A model generated the notes under the pieces. The model was not told the origin of the DNA and ran no database searches. It saw only the letters and a list, made by a program, of their open reading frames with translations. The translations under genes and the position numbers were made by a program. A stretch of 64,000 nucleotides of DNA from contig MU278359.1 of the NCBI GenBank assembly GCA_022385755.1, positions 563,859 through 627,858 on the forward strand, given 5' to 3'. This DNA comes from Trametopsis cervina (taxonomy: Eukaryota; Basidiomycota; Agaricomycetes; Polyporales; Irpicaceae). Below are positions 44,074 through 53,950 of the stretch, in pieces (position 1 is the first letter of the stretch; every line of letters begins with the position of its first letter).

Positions 44074-45185
44074 TGCGGCCTCTCGTTGAACATCTCTCGA
44101 TACATCAAGATCAAGTCTCGTCAGCATCTATAGCTCTCATACCTTATAACATCCTTCGACACAGATACGCCGAAGTAATCTACGCCCCATCGAACGGACT
44201 CGGTTACTGGTCCCATTTCCCTGGCATCTGCTCTTCGCACGCCAGACCATCTTCCTTTGCACCTTGCATACTCGCATCGCTCCGGCACAGTCTCTGCATG
44301 CAATTCCCGGACTCTTGGCACCAAGCTCGTTCCATACGGTACTCTACACTATTGTTCCCCCGTATTGTTGTGAGACGCTTACAGTACCGATCCGCCTTAC
44401 TCTCATTGAACTACGGACCTGCAACACATTCGTTATCTCATTAGATGTCCCCTCGCGCATTTTCTTAGAACTCACGCATATTTCTCTTTCCGTTTCTTAC
44501 AGTTTTTCCCATTGTTCTGCCTTACGACAAGTTATCCTGTATTATATTGTCTTGGGTGTAATACCAGACCGTTCAATAGTCGATTGTATCCCATATTTTT
44601 TAGGTCGAGTTGGAAGGGTATCCCCATGACTGTACGACCGACATTAGCTTCTTGGCATGGTATAGAATTGAGTTGAGTGTGTGAGGGTCCGAGGGACATC
44701 GGAGGATAGGGTAATCGCTAAAGTGACCGTGTGCTTGCTGTATTTGGGATGCGTTGGGTACGCCAGCTTGCGCGATACGATTCCCGGGCGGCAGGTTGTG
44801 TAGATGACATAAACCAGCGCTGTTTCTACTTGATCTTCTTGACGATTTGTATGGCGTTGACACTCTCACGAGGTGACAGGGAAAGCGGTCAGCGACCGCT
44901 GGATCTTGTGTCCAGCTGACTGGCTGTGTGTGTGTATACAGCTGTGATTAGACTGATCTTAGTGTGTGAATAAAAACTCTAATGAGGCGAACTTGCGTAG
45001 ACTACGTCTTAGGCGTGGGATGAACAGAAAGCATCGTAGTTGGCCCTGTGTCATGTGTTGATATCGTCAAAGACTCCATTATATTACAGTATCTTGGGTT
45101 TGGTGCCAACGGTGAGGGGGCTTAAAGAAAGCAACTACATGCTGTGTGGCGTATCCAACTTTTACATCCTGATCTGCCGAGCACA
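44074..45185. other. Intergenic, no gene seen
   Basis: 1.1 kb downstream of the channel gene. Frames (44073-44444, 44264-44629, 44600-44869) have no recognisable features. A (GT)n run lies near 44925-44935. The last 150 bp should contain the promoter of ketoreductase 2. Confidence 0.45.
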
Positions 45186-46399
45186 ATGCCAGAAGTGACC
45201 TCTGGAACAGTTCTCGTCACTGGCATCAACGGATTCCTTGCGCTATGGATAGCAAAGAAATTATTCGAGAAGGGCTACGCCGTCAGAGGAACGATTCGTT
45301 CCGAATCTAAAGGAGGATATATCAGAGAGCTCTTCAAGGAATACGGAGACAAGTTGGAGCTAGTGGTAGTGAAAGACATTACTAAGGTTTGCTAACTCCG
45401 ATAGTCTAGTAGTATTGAATATGACCAAGTCATGGCAATGCAGGAGGGCGCGTTCGATGAAGCGGTGAAAGGTATCGATGCCATCGAGCACCTCGCCTCT
45501 CCGTTCATCATGACCGACGGCGAACCTTCCGAGCTGATCACACCAGCGGTGGCAGGCACGGGTAGTATTCTCCAAAGCGCGCTGACCCACGGCAAGGAGC
45601 TCAAGAGGTTCGTCTTGACGTCCTCCGTCGCCGCTATCATGGAGCTCCTCCCGGACGCGCCCATTTTCACTGAAGAAAACTGGAACGAGCAGTCGGTGAG
45701 AAATTGCGAGGAACTAGGCAAGCAAGCGGCTCAGCATGACAAATACCTGGCGAGCAAGGCTCTGGCCGAGAGAGCAGCGTGGGCGTTCATCGAGAACCAC
45801 AAGAACGATATCGAATTTGACTTTGTCGTTACCAACCCGGCAATGATAATGGGACCGCCGTTGCAGGAAGTGACCGACCCCTTCAAGCTCAACGCCTCAG
45901 TCCTTGAGTGGTATATCAGCGTGGTAGCTGGTCTGAGAAGCAACGAGGAACTGTTCGCCATCAAGTAAGCAAGGCATGTTGTATTTCTGCTAGATATTGT
46001 CCAATTCGTGTTTCCGTAGCAATTCGTGGGTAGACGTCAATGATGCAGCGGATGCCCATGTAGTCGTGCTACAGAAGCCTGAAGCAGCGGGAAACCGTTT
46101 CCTCATCGTTGCGGGGGCTTATGTGTGGCAAGAGTGGGGTAAGTCCTTAAACAATTGACATAACAATGAGAGCACATTCTGACGTTTGCAATACAGTCAA
46201 CGTCGCGCACGCACAGGACAACAGTCTTCCAGCAGGCAATCCAGATGCAGACTTATCCAAAGCAGTCTACCAAATGCGCTACAGCTCCGAGAAGGCGGCA
46301 AGAATACTTGGTATCACGAAGTATAGGACGATGGAGGAGACAACGAGGGACATTTTGGCAGAATTCAAAAAGAGAGGGTGGATTCCAGCTCACCAGTGA
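45186..46399 (+). CDS. NAD(P)-dependent ketoreductase / epimerase-like, paralogue 2
   Basis: Sister of the gene at 33236-34439. Exons 45186-45386, 45444-45964, 46020-46138 and 46197-46399; 347 aa. The Rossmann motif is 'VLVTGINGFLALWI', the catalytic Ser is in 'LTSSVAAI', and the Tyr-Lys pair is in 'DKYLASKALAERAAW'. The first three exons have exactly the lengths of paralogue 1 and all intron phases agree. The C terminus is slightly longer ('KKRGWIPAHQ'). The upstream in-frame extension to 45144 starts without an ATG and is ignored. Divergence in the substrate region ('NPAMIMGPPLQEVTDP' versus 'NPPMVMGPVLHEVTDP') is modest. Confidence 0.9.
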
Positions 46400-46492
46400 G
46401 CCTGTGTTTCCGTGATATTGTTTTGAAGATCGTGATTACGGTACTGTAAGAAGTATGATGTACGAACTAGCGAAGAATGTAACGTGAACTAG

Positions 46493-46525
46493 CACGTGTC
46501 ACAGACGCGTGACGTCATGCACGTG
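46493..46525. promoter_or_regulatory. Cluster of palindromic factor sites upstream of rad10
   Basis: Within 33 bp lie CACGTG (46493-46498), ACGCGT (46505-46510), TGACGTCA (46510-46517) and a second CACGTG (46520-46525), 85-117 bp before the rad10 ATG. ACGCGT is the MluI cell-cycle box bound by MBF in fungi, TGACGTCA a CRE bound by bZIP factors, and CACGTG an E-box. Binding is inferred from sequence only. Confidence 0.55.
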
Positions 46526-46609
46526 AGAAATGTGTGACAAGATATCACAGTAGCGCGTCCCTATCCTACCGCGACTATCATCACTGACGTTCTCGCAGTC
46601 GAGGTGCCT

Positions 46610-48043
46610 ATGCAGACATCAGCTTCAACGTCGACATCGACGTTGGACAAGCCTCCGGCTATACGCCCAAATACTAAGGCTCCTGCGAAACCACCAGTGG
46701 TGCTGCCAGGAACAGGCAACAACATCATTGTGAACTCTTGTCAAGTACGTCGGCACAATCAGCTACGAAAACCAACATCGGCTATTTAGCAGCTGAATAC
46801 ATTTAGAGAGGCAATCCAGTTCTGGAATGTATCAGGAATATAGGGAAAGAGTTTGGGGACATTGTTGCGGACTACCAAGTCGGACGAACAACCGGTATTT
46901 TGTACCTTAGGTACGATCGGGCTCTCACACTGTGAACCTGGTTGCAGTATGCTCAGCGTTGATTACAGTCTGCGATATCACAGGCTCCACCCTGAATATA
47001 TTCATCAACGTATCGAACGCTTGGGCACCTCGTACAACCTCAGGGTATTGCTGATCCTGTGCGATGTTGTGCGTATATTCATGTCTCGGGCCATCACCTT
47101 GTTTCCTGAAACTCAGATGCATCAGAGCGAACATCAAGATTCCATACGCGAACTGACCAAGGCAAGCGGTTATCATGTGCGTTGTCATCACACTTACACT
47201 TTCGCATAGGTCTGCCTGATCAATAACATAACTGTCATGGTGGCATGGACGTACGTTGATACAGTTGTTTTGCTATACGGCGTAACGCAGTTCTTTACAT
47301 AGCGCAGAGGAAGCGGGATTCTATATTTCCACTTATAAGCAGTTTGAACACAAACCTCCGGATTTGATCAAAGAACGTGTGGACAAGGATTATAGCTCCA
47401 TGATGCGGACCGCGCTCACCAGTATAAGCAAAGTCAACAAAACGGACGTTGAGATCCTGAAGACATCCGTCGGCGTATGTTTTCATCAAGTTATCACATA
47501 TCGTTCACACTAAGCAAGGATCTGTTGCAGAGTTTCGCAGACATAAGCAAGGTGACAACGGAGCAGCTCCTCAAATTACCAGGCTTTGGACAAGTCAAAG
47601 TTAGAAGGCTGAAAGATGCGTTCGATAAGCCGTTCAGAAATACTGCTACCAGTGTCATCCTACCTCACTCGCAGCGACCATCCCAACTGGATGAGCAGCC
47701 GCTTGGCAATCTTTCTCCCGCTGGTGCAAACAAAGGAAAGGATAAAGAACGAGCGCCGGCCACATCCTCAGACACGACGGTCACGTCAACATCAGCCCAA
47801 CGAATTCGCGAGCCTAGCCCTGTATGGGACATCGAACTCGACCTCAACGATTCCCCAACTCCAGATCCCGGTACTGCACCGCTCACTCCACTTCCTCAAC
47901 CCAGTCGCAAGCGCCTACAAAGTCCCGTATGGGACATCGAACTCGACCTCAATGATTCTGACATGGAGGATGTGTCTCGAAAAAGGCGTAAGGGCAATGA
48001 TATCGGAGAAGACCACGGGTTCGGGATTCCGGATATGCTATGA
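46610..48043 (+). CDS. rad10: ERCC1/Rad10 structure-specific endonuclease subunit
   Basis: Non-catalytic partner of XPF/Rad1 in nucleotide-excision and crosslink repair. Exons: 46610-46744, 46807-46910, 46969-47068, 47117-47161, 47210-47250, 47303-47474, 47531-48043; 369 aa. The central domain has '[20 protein letters not shown]', 'HPEYIHQRI', '[12 protein letters not shown]', '[20 protein letters not shown]' and 'SVNKTD'-like '[11 protein letters not shown]'. A tandem helix-hairpin-helix follows ('[19 protein letters not shown]'). The intron 47162-47209 starts GC (AAG|GCAAGC), a GC-AG intron; the alternative would be a 33-bp intron adding 'ASGYH'. Beyond the HhH is a long extension of about 120 residues, unusual for the family, containing '[13 protein letters not shown]' twice and ending in a basic patch. 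Confidence 0.92.
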
Positions 48044-48264
48044 CCGAGGAACTATTGAGCAACAAGTTCTCCTGATTCTCGTCTCAAGCGCTACTTGTTA
48101 TTTACGGACTGTACTATTGGATCGTTCTCCCAAAATTAACCATTCATTATTTGTCTGAAATTAAGGGCTTAAAGATTACAGTGCAGTTAGACAGTGTCTA
48201 CCCTCAAGAGTGTGCGCGGAGATTCTAGTAATGTAGTGACATGCTCATGATAGAAAAAGTAAAG

Positions 48265-51200
48265 CTAACGAGCCGGCGGGTTAGCATTCGTATGCAGAGC
48301 AGGAATGGGCCGCGGAAAGTAGCCGCGTATATTGCGCGGTTTGCCTGCGGAGCCAGCTCGCAAGCACGCAATTCGTTGATAGCGTACACGCGACCAGATG
48401 TGCTGCATAGATGCCTTAACTCGTGAGCGTTCGAGGTCGCCTGCTCGACTATCATCTACGACAAGGCTATCATGAGATCACGCAACACAAGATCATGGTA
48501 TAGACTTACTGATCTTGCCATGAATCTTTTCAAGGAGGTGAATAATCTGTTCGAGCTCAGGTTCCGGCTTCTCTGGAGATCCAGGTCTTGATCCCTCAGG
48601 AAGTTTCGCCGTCGCGGTAATTCGCTTCTCCTCCTGCACGAACGCCTCAATATCGTACAACACTTCATCGAGGATATCGACGTGACAAGATAGCTCTTCG
48701 CAGAAATCTTCTTTGTGTGCGTTTCCCATGACATCGAATACCGCACCCGATCCTGCAGAAGAACGCATCAACTCGATGACGGGTTCCAATCTTGGTAGAC
48801 CAAGATATTGAGTCTAATATGAAGGTCAGAGATGCGATAAAGTATTAATTTTCAAAAGCATACTCTGGCTGGCAGGGGTGTACCGAGTAGCCACATATAG
48901 CTGAGCCATCGTGCCATACGGGTGACTTGAGAGCTGCCTCCGCGAAGCAAGGATATCATGAAAGCTCGGTTCATGGAGGTCCAGCCAGTCGATATTTCTC
49001 GTAGTTTGGCGCAAAGTTCGTATTCCTATAGGGCTGTCAATTGACCTGTGTTTGCACTGCGACTAATCTCATAACGTACCATGTTCGAGACTCCCTCTGA
49101 ACTTGAGGGTAAGCGTGCGGCCAACGTATCGATAGCCCTCGTAACATCATTTCGAAGTTCCGATGAAGCAGAAGGCTCGAGACCCATAAGCAATAACGCC
49201 ACCATCAAGCTGGGGATATCTTCCAGGGGTACCATGTCATTCCTGAATGTGAAACAATTAGGAAAAAATCAAGGATTGAGGCGCAGAACGCACCCAACGA
49301 ATGTTTTGATGATGCCTATAAGCCTTACGGACATCACACTGCGGGCTAGTGTTGGGCTGCAACTCTGGACATGAACTGCAGGCAAGGATAGGACAGCCAA
49401 ACATTCTTCTTTTGCACCTAAAGCGCGCAGACAGGCGACAACTAGAGGCGAAACTGAGAAGGGAGTTCGGGCATATCTGCTCGATACGGATGCGATCAGA
49501 CATGAGGCTCGCTGGGCCAAAGCTTCCGTAGAGGACGATAATGCTTGGACAAAAGTCAACAAAAGCGGATTGGAGGAGGGGCGTACGGGAAACAAACCAA
49601 CAGATGTCAGCCATGACACTAGAAGCATTGTGTGAGCAGGCAACACAGACGACACGAGCTGAGGGACGAGGCATTGACTCAGTCTTCGCTCATCTGAAGG
49701 TGATCTCTGATTAAATAGCTGTTACATGAAGAGCGGATAGCTTACCGTTGCTCCGAAGGACCGACCACAACAGCTTCAGTGGCTTATCACTTTCCAGCTG
49801 TGCCTCGGTGAATGGCAGAGCAGGGAGTGACTGGCGGTGTTCCGAAACAGGAATGACTTCATCGATCCACAGGTGTATCCCTCGGGCGGGCTTCTTGACT
49901 TTCTTCTTGGTGAGATATCTCGTTCTGTCTTTGCTTAGAATCCTATTGACTGCGTCGGTTTTCCTGTCGTCTGCACCGAGCAGTCTTGTTGCAGCATGAA
50001 GAGAGAAGTCCTGGCCTTCATTATCGGAATCTCCGCTATCACTGCCAAGGCCCGGACCGTTCGAAGCGAGTCCTTTTGAAGCACGATCGACAATATGCAT
50101 AGCAGCAGCTTCGTCCGCCCACTTGGCATCGTCCTCATCAGACTCTTCGTCGTCCATTTCGGCCTTCATCTTCCCCTTGCCTTCACCGGCATTCGCGAGA
50201 ACTACTTCCGCAGCTCGTAAGCCATCAGGGCCAGCGCCTTGCCTCTCCGCTGTCTTTTTCTCCCGGAGCAATTTGTCTAGCGGATTAGCCCCTGATTTTC
50301 TGACGGTACGCGTCACGGCTACAGGCTCTAGAGGCATAGCTCGGGTGTGCAACGCTGTAGGAGAGGATTGACGGCGTAGACTTATGCGCGTCGAGGCTCT
50401 GCGTGGTCCACCAAGCGTTGGCTGAGGCGAAGGAGTGTGTATTGAGGGTTCCACAGCACTGGCAGACATTATACGCCTGTGCATATATGGGTTAAGCGTG
50501 GAGTGGGCAGCAATGGAGCATACGTACGCTTTGTTTTTACCCTTCTTTCCATAGAACAACTCCTCTTCGCTACTTTCGCTATTGATGTCACTGAAGGATA
50601 CATGTTCGTCTTCGGAACTGCCACCAGCCTCAGCAGCACGGGCGGCTGCCTCTTGCTTGAGGCGTTGTATTACCATGGCCGTCTTCTGCTCAGCATTGAG
50701 GGCTATTGGTGTAGATCGACGAGATTTTGGGTATCCACCTGCAGCTGGAGGAGAAAGTGAGGGAAAGCCGTTGGATGTCTTCCCGTTGCGGAATAGTGGA
50801 GACCTTGTCATCAGGGATGTATGGACAGTTGCAGTCGAGGTGGAAGCATGGATAGGACTAGGCTCAGGCTGCGGGCGAGGAGAAGCATTCAATCGAGCGC
50901 TATCCCTGTTATGCGATCCTGTTTGTGAGCTTATCTTCGGCGGGTCCTGCACAGAAGTCAAGTCAAACATCTCAACGTCGCCCTCGAGATCGGTTGTCGC
51001 TGTAAGGGGTGATGATACGGCAAATAGTGGGCTTGATTCTGTGGGAGACGTTGCTGGAGGCGAAGCTGGTGGCTCTCCTCCAGAAGAACTACGTTCGATG
51101 CGGACAGGCGATATCAACAACGACGACTCGCGTCTCCATTTGTCCACTGTCTGTTTGACAGCAACGGGGTCCTTCTTCACATCTTTGGGTATTGTGAGCT

Positions 51201-52056
51201 CTTGTTCATCCGATTGACTACTTGGGACCAGTTCTTCCTCGTCGTCGTCGTCGCCGTGGCCCGAGACCGCAGTGGACGGACCTGTAGTATCTAGGCGTGT
51301 GCGTTTAGATAATCTCGAGCGAGTACTGTAGATGCTAGAGAGTGGGGAAGAAGGGATAGGAAGGGCGGTAGAGGGAGACACTGGAGCAGCCTTCGAGTGA
51401 GCCGCGGTACCACGAGGAACAGGCGGATGGGTCAACGACGGTTTCATCAGACCAGGCTTTGGAACGTAGATGCGCCCTTCAGATTGCTCAGAGCTGCTGC
51501 TGCTAGTGTCCCAGCTACATTTGCGTTTCTTCGGACGAGTTGCCTTTGGCAGTGTAAGCCGTGGAGGCAAACCAGGCACCACAACAGCTGGTGTGCGTTT
51601 CTTCACAGTCGTCTTCGCACTGGACAAGGCATGCGCAGCTGGCTGAGGGAGCCGTTTCATGGGTGCTCCTTTCTTGACTGGCCTAGATGATGCCTTGATA
51701 GACAAAGGTTTCTTCTGAGAGCTGGAGTCCGAGATGATGATGGCAGAGCTCGTCTTGCCGGGGATGGAGACGTGCGACTGAGCGGTGTCGGAGGATATGA
51801 CTATCGGTCCGCTGTCAGAGGAAAGAGATATGACCTCACGGTCAGGAGGCGGAGGCTCACGACTCTTCTTTGCGGATTTTTTCTGACTGTGCAAGATCGA
51901 GGGACCTGGGGTCTGCTGGGACGGCCCTGCCTGTGATGATTGAGGCTGGGACGAAGGTGGTTGCGAAAGGGGCGAACTCGCGACAGAACTGCGAACAGAG
52001 AAGAAGTCGGTGAGCTTTCGAGTCCCCTTATCCGCATTCTGAGAGACTTTGCTCAT
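48265..52056 (-). CDS. Large PIP/SIM-containing helical protein, possible Nse6/SLF2-like Smc5/6 loader
   Basis: Exons: 52056-50528, 50476-49746, 49693-49294, 49242-49080, 49025-48864, 48813-48510, 48455-48265; 1159 aa in frame. The open frame runs upstream to 52149 without an ATG, so I use ATG 52056. Residues 12-19 'RKLTDFFS' resemble a PCNA-binding box without the Gln. 'EVISLSSDS', 'PIVISSDT' and 'AIIISDSSS' are SUMO-interaction-like. A disordered basic middle leads to a helical C-terminal third ('LLWSVLRSNDERRLSQCL', 'VPLEDIPSLMVALLLMGLE', 'EYELCAKLREIS', 'HVDILDEVLYDIEAF', 'MQHIWSRVRYQRI'). Spacing of these helices recalls the CANIN region of SLF2/Nse6, which with its partner loads Smc5/6 at damaged DNA; this is an inference from memory of the family. 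ACGCGT boxes upstream fit a replication/repair role. Confidence 0.6.
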
Positions 52057-52449
52057 TGATGAGTGGCTGAGGTTTGGATGAACAACTAAGGGATGAAAGG
52101 GCGAGCTAATGAGGTTTGGCAGCGACGCGTGCAGATTCAGGGAATCCAAACGCGTGACCGTGACAGACGCGAACGGCCATAGGACCCCGAACTTATAATG
52201 GGGTGCTTGAGACCCGCGTCACCTTTGCAAGTACTCACGAATTGCATTGGTAAATGACAGTACCCTACGCATTGTTGCGTTACGACCAACGACTACGCCA
52301 CTGGGAAACATAGACCGAATTCTCGACGCTGGGATTTACGGGTTGTAAGGCAGCATTGGTAAATATTGAGGCTACATGACATTGCGCTATGAACAGCGAC
52401 AACATATCGTACGGTCGGTACGTGCTTTACCACACCAATAGAGGTATCA
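52057..52449. promoter_or_regulatory. Divergent promoter with MluI cell-cycle boxes
   Basis: The 393-bp region between the Nse6-like gene (minus) and the DUF1746 gene (plus) holds ACGCGT at 52125-52130 and 52150-52155 and a related ACGCGA at 52167-52172. All are 69-116 bp upstream of the Nse6-like ATG, the usual distance for MBF sites. No TATA box is obvious. Confidence 0.55.
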
Positions 52450-53262
52450 ATGCTCAAAACACGCATCCTCGGACAGCTGGAGAACTTCATCTACCAGCTC
52501 ATCGCTATCTCATTCCTACTCTCCCCGTCGTTCCTCTCGTTTGCATCCAGGATGGTATTCCAATTCCAGTACTCGCGGCCTAGGGATCTCGACCCACATC
52601 GCTCCTTACGCTTCTGGTATGTCCTCAACATATTGTTCAACGCGGGTAGTGTGTGGTCGCATGTCGCGACCGGGCCAGCGCAGGGGAGATCAATTGTTCT
52701 CAATTTTATCGGGCAAGGTGAGCAACACCATCGCTTTTCGCTTCGTGATGGCTTTAACCGACAACACTCGCCAGCGTCCGTCCCGTCCAAAATACACCTC
52801 CTATTCCTAGACTTTGCGATCATATTTCTCAACATGGTCCTCATATCCATCGCGTACGAGTCCTCATGGCATGCAATAATGCCCAGAGATACCCCAGATC
52901 CTCTACTACCCATACCCATGACACCTTCACAGTCACCAATGTTTACCACCACAGACCGCTCTGATAAGGAATCACCATATGCCCTCAATCTCCAGCTTGG
53001 TCAAATAATAAATAGGCTAAGAGATCCTTCCCCCCCACCGCCTCCCCCCACATCTGAGTTCCTGCCTCCACCTGTCCTTTCCCGGGGTCCATGGCGCTTC
53101 ACGAACAACGTTCTTGCGCTGGCTATGACTGCTCGAATGCGTGCGCAAGCACGTGCAAGGATAGATGGAAACACAGGTTTGCAAGAACAACGTGAAGGAA
53201 ACCAGGGTTCATCACAACGACGGACTGTTCCTGGAGGGTTTGACTCTGAAGATGTAACTTGA
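52450..53262 (+). CDS. DUF1746 protein, Dsc4-like subunit of the Golgi Dsc E3 ligase
   Basis: In fission yeast the DUF1746 protein Dsc4 belongs to the Golgi Dsc ubiquitin ligase that activates SREBP. Exons 52450-52717 and 52775-53262; 251 aa. The 57-bp intron has no in-frame stop, so the frame reads through and an unspliced model would add 19 wrong residues. Family features are 'QLENFIYQLIAISFLLSPSF' (helix 1), 'LRFWYVLNILFNAGSVWSHV' (helix 2), 'IVLNFIGQASVPSKIHLLFL' leading to helix 3 ('DFAIIFLNMVLISIAYE'). The C-terminal half is polar with a polyproline run. Its stop lies 60 bp from that of the twin-CX9C gene. Confidence 0.75.
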   Translation: MLKTRILGQLENFIYQLIAISFLLSPSFLSFASRMVFQFQYSRPRDLDPHRSLRFWYVLNILFNAGSVWSHVATGPAQGRSIVLNFIGQGEQHHRFSLRDGFNRQHSPASVPSKIHLLFLDFAIIFLNMVLISIAYESSWHAIMPRDTPDPLLPIPMTPSQSPMFTTTDRSDKESPYALNLQLGQIINRLRDPSPPPPPPTSEFLPPPVLSRGPWRFTNNVLALAMTARMRAQARARIDGNTGLQEQREGNQGSSQRRTVPGGFDSEDVT

Positions 53263-53322
53263 AATGTTGTGCGCGTGGCCATACTCTTACGTAGTGTATA
53301 ATATAATGTCACCACTTGCGCT

Positions 53323-53556
53323 TCATCTGAGCTGCATGAGAATATGTGAAATTGTGGTAGGGCGTGGACTCACTGCAGTTCGGAGGCATGCGCCAAATTT
53401 GGCAAATTCTTCTTTGCACGCGTCCTTTCGTACATCTGCATACGTCTGCAGTATGCATTTCCCGTACTCAGAGGCTTGCGTCGCGCATGTCGTGGTTGTG
53501 TGCATGGCGAGTCGTTTGAGAGGAGTCGCTACGGTACCGGATGTCGACGCAGGCAT
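53323..53556 (-). CDS. Twin-CX9C mitochondrial protein, NDUFAF8-like
   Basis: NDUFAF8 is an intermembrane-space or matrix assembly factor for complex I; fungi have short relatives. ATG at 53556. The protein contains 'CATQASEYGKC' and 'CKEEFAKFGAC', two perfect C-x9-C motifs 15 residues apart, the signature of a Mia40-oxidised helical hairpin. A 42-bp in-frame intron is likely at 53373-53332 (GTGAGT...ATGCAG), giving 63 aa ending 'ACLRTALR'; unspliced it would be 77 aa. The match to NDUFAF8 rests on the spacing and 'AxxYGKC', so another small CX9C protein is possible. Confidence 0.75.
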   Translation of the reverse strand: MPASTSGTVATPLKRLAMHTTTTCATQASEYGKCILQTYADVRKDACKEEFAKFGACLRTAVSPRPTTISHILMQLR

Positions 53557-53950
53557 TTTCTACCGAAGCTGTTTCACCGGGGAAAGGCAATGTCAGACTC
53601 CAGACGCGTAAGACTTTGAGCAACGTAAAGCGTACTGCCGTAGGTCCTTTGAGACCGTCCAGTTTTGGAAGCCCAGCACACAAGCAGTTGAGAGCAGGTC
53701 GAAAAGCCGAAATAGGTAGGTTGTGTTACAATGCCGGTGTCGGGCCGCGTCAGGTATGCCACTAACTAGACTGAGCGTACAGTACCTGCTGCCTGCCCAT
53801 CCCGTCCACTGAGAAACGACGCGTCTTCACCTACCCTCGTCTCATCACTTCAAACGAACCGTATAGAACTGCTCATGATTTCGACTACATAGACTCCCTT
53901 ACAGTACGCCAACTGGTCAGCTTCATATCTTTCTGGAGTAGCCCACCACT
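53557..53950. promoter_or_regulatory. Divergent promoter region, CX9C gene / csf1
   Basis: 394 bp between start codons facing away from each other. A plus-strand frame (53541-53765) overlaps the CX9C start and is judged incidental. No specific site was recognised. Confidence 0.35.

Noticed and set aside
47069..47209. Rad10 with insertion 'ASGYH' and a 33-bp GT-AG intron
   Set aside because: The intron would be shorter than any other in the window and adds residues absent from the family; the GC-AG intron fits better, though only transcripts can decide.
49258..49674. Cys-rich minus-strand frame resembling a zinc finger
   Set aside because: The alternative frame joins in phase with both neighbouring exons of the 1159-aa protein; the cysteine pattern is fortuitous.
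52057..52149. Longer N terminus for the Nse6-like protein (frame open to 52149)
   Set aside because: It contains no upstream ATG, begins with a non-ATG codon and overlaps the MluI-box promoter; ATG 52056 is preferred.
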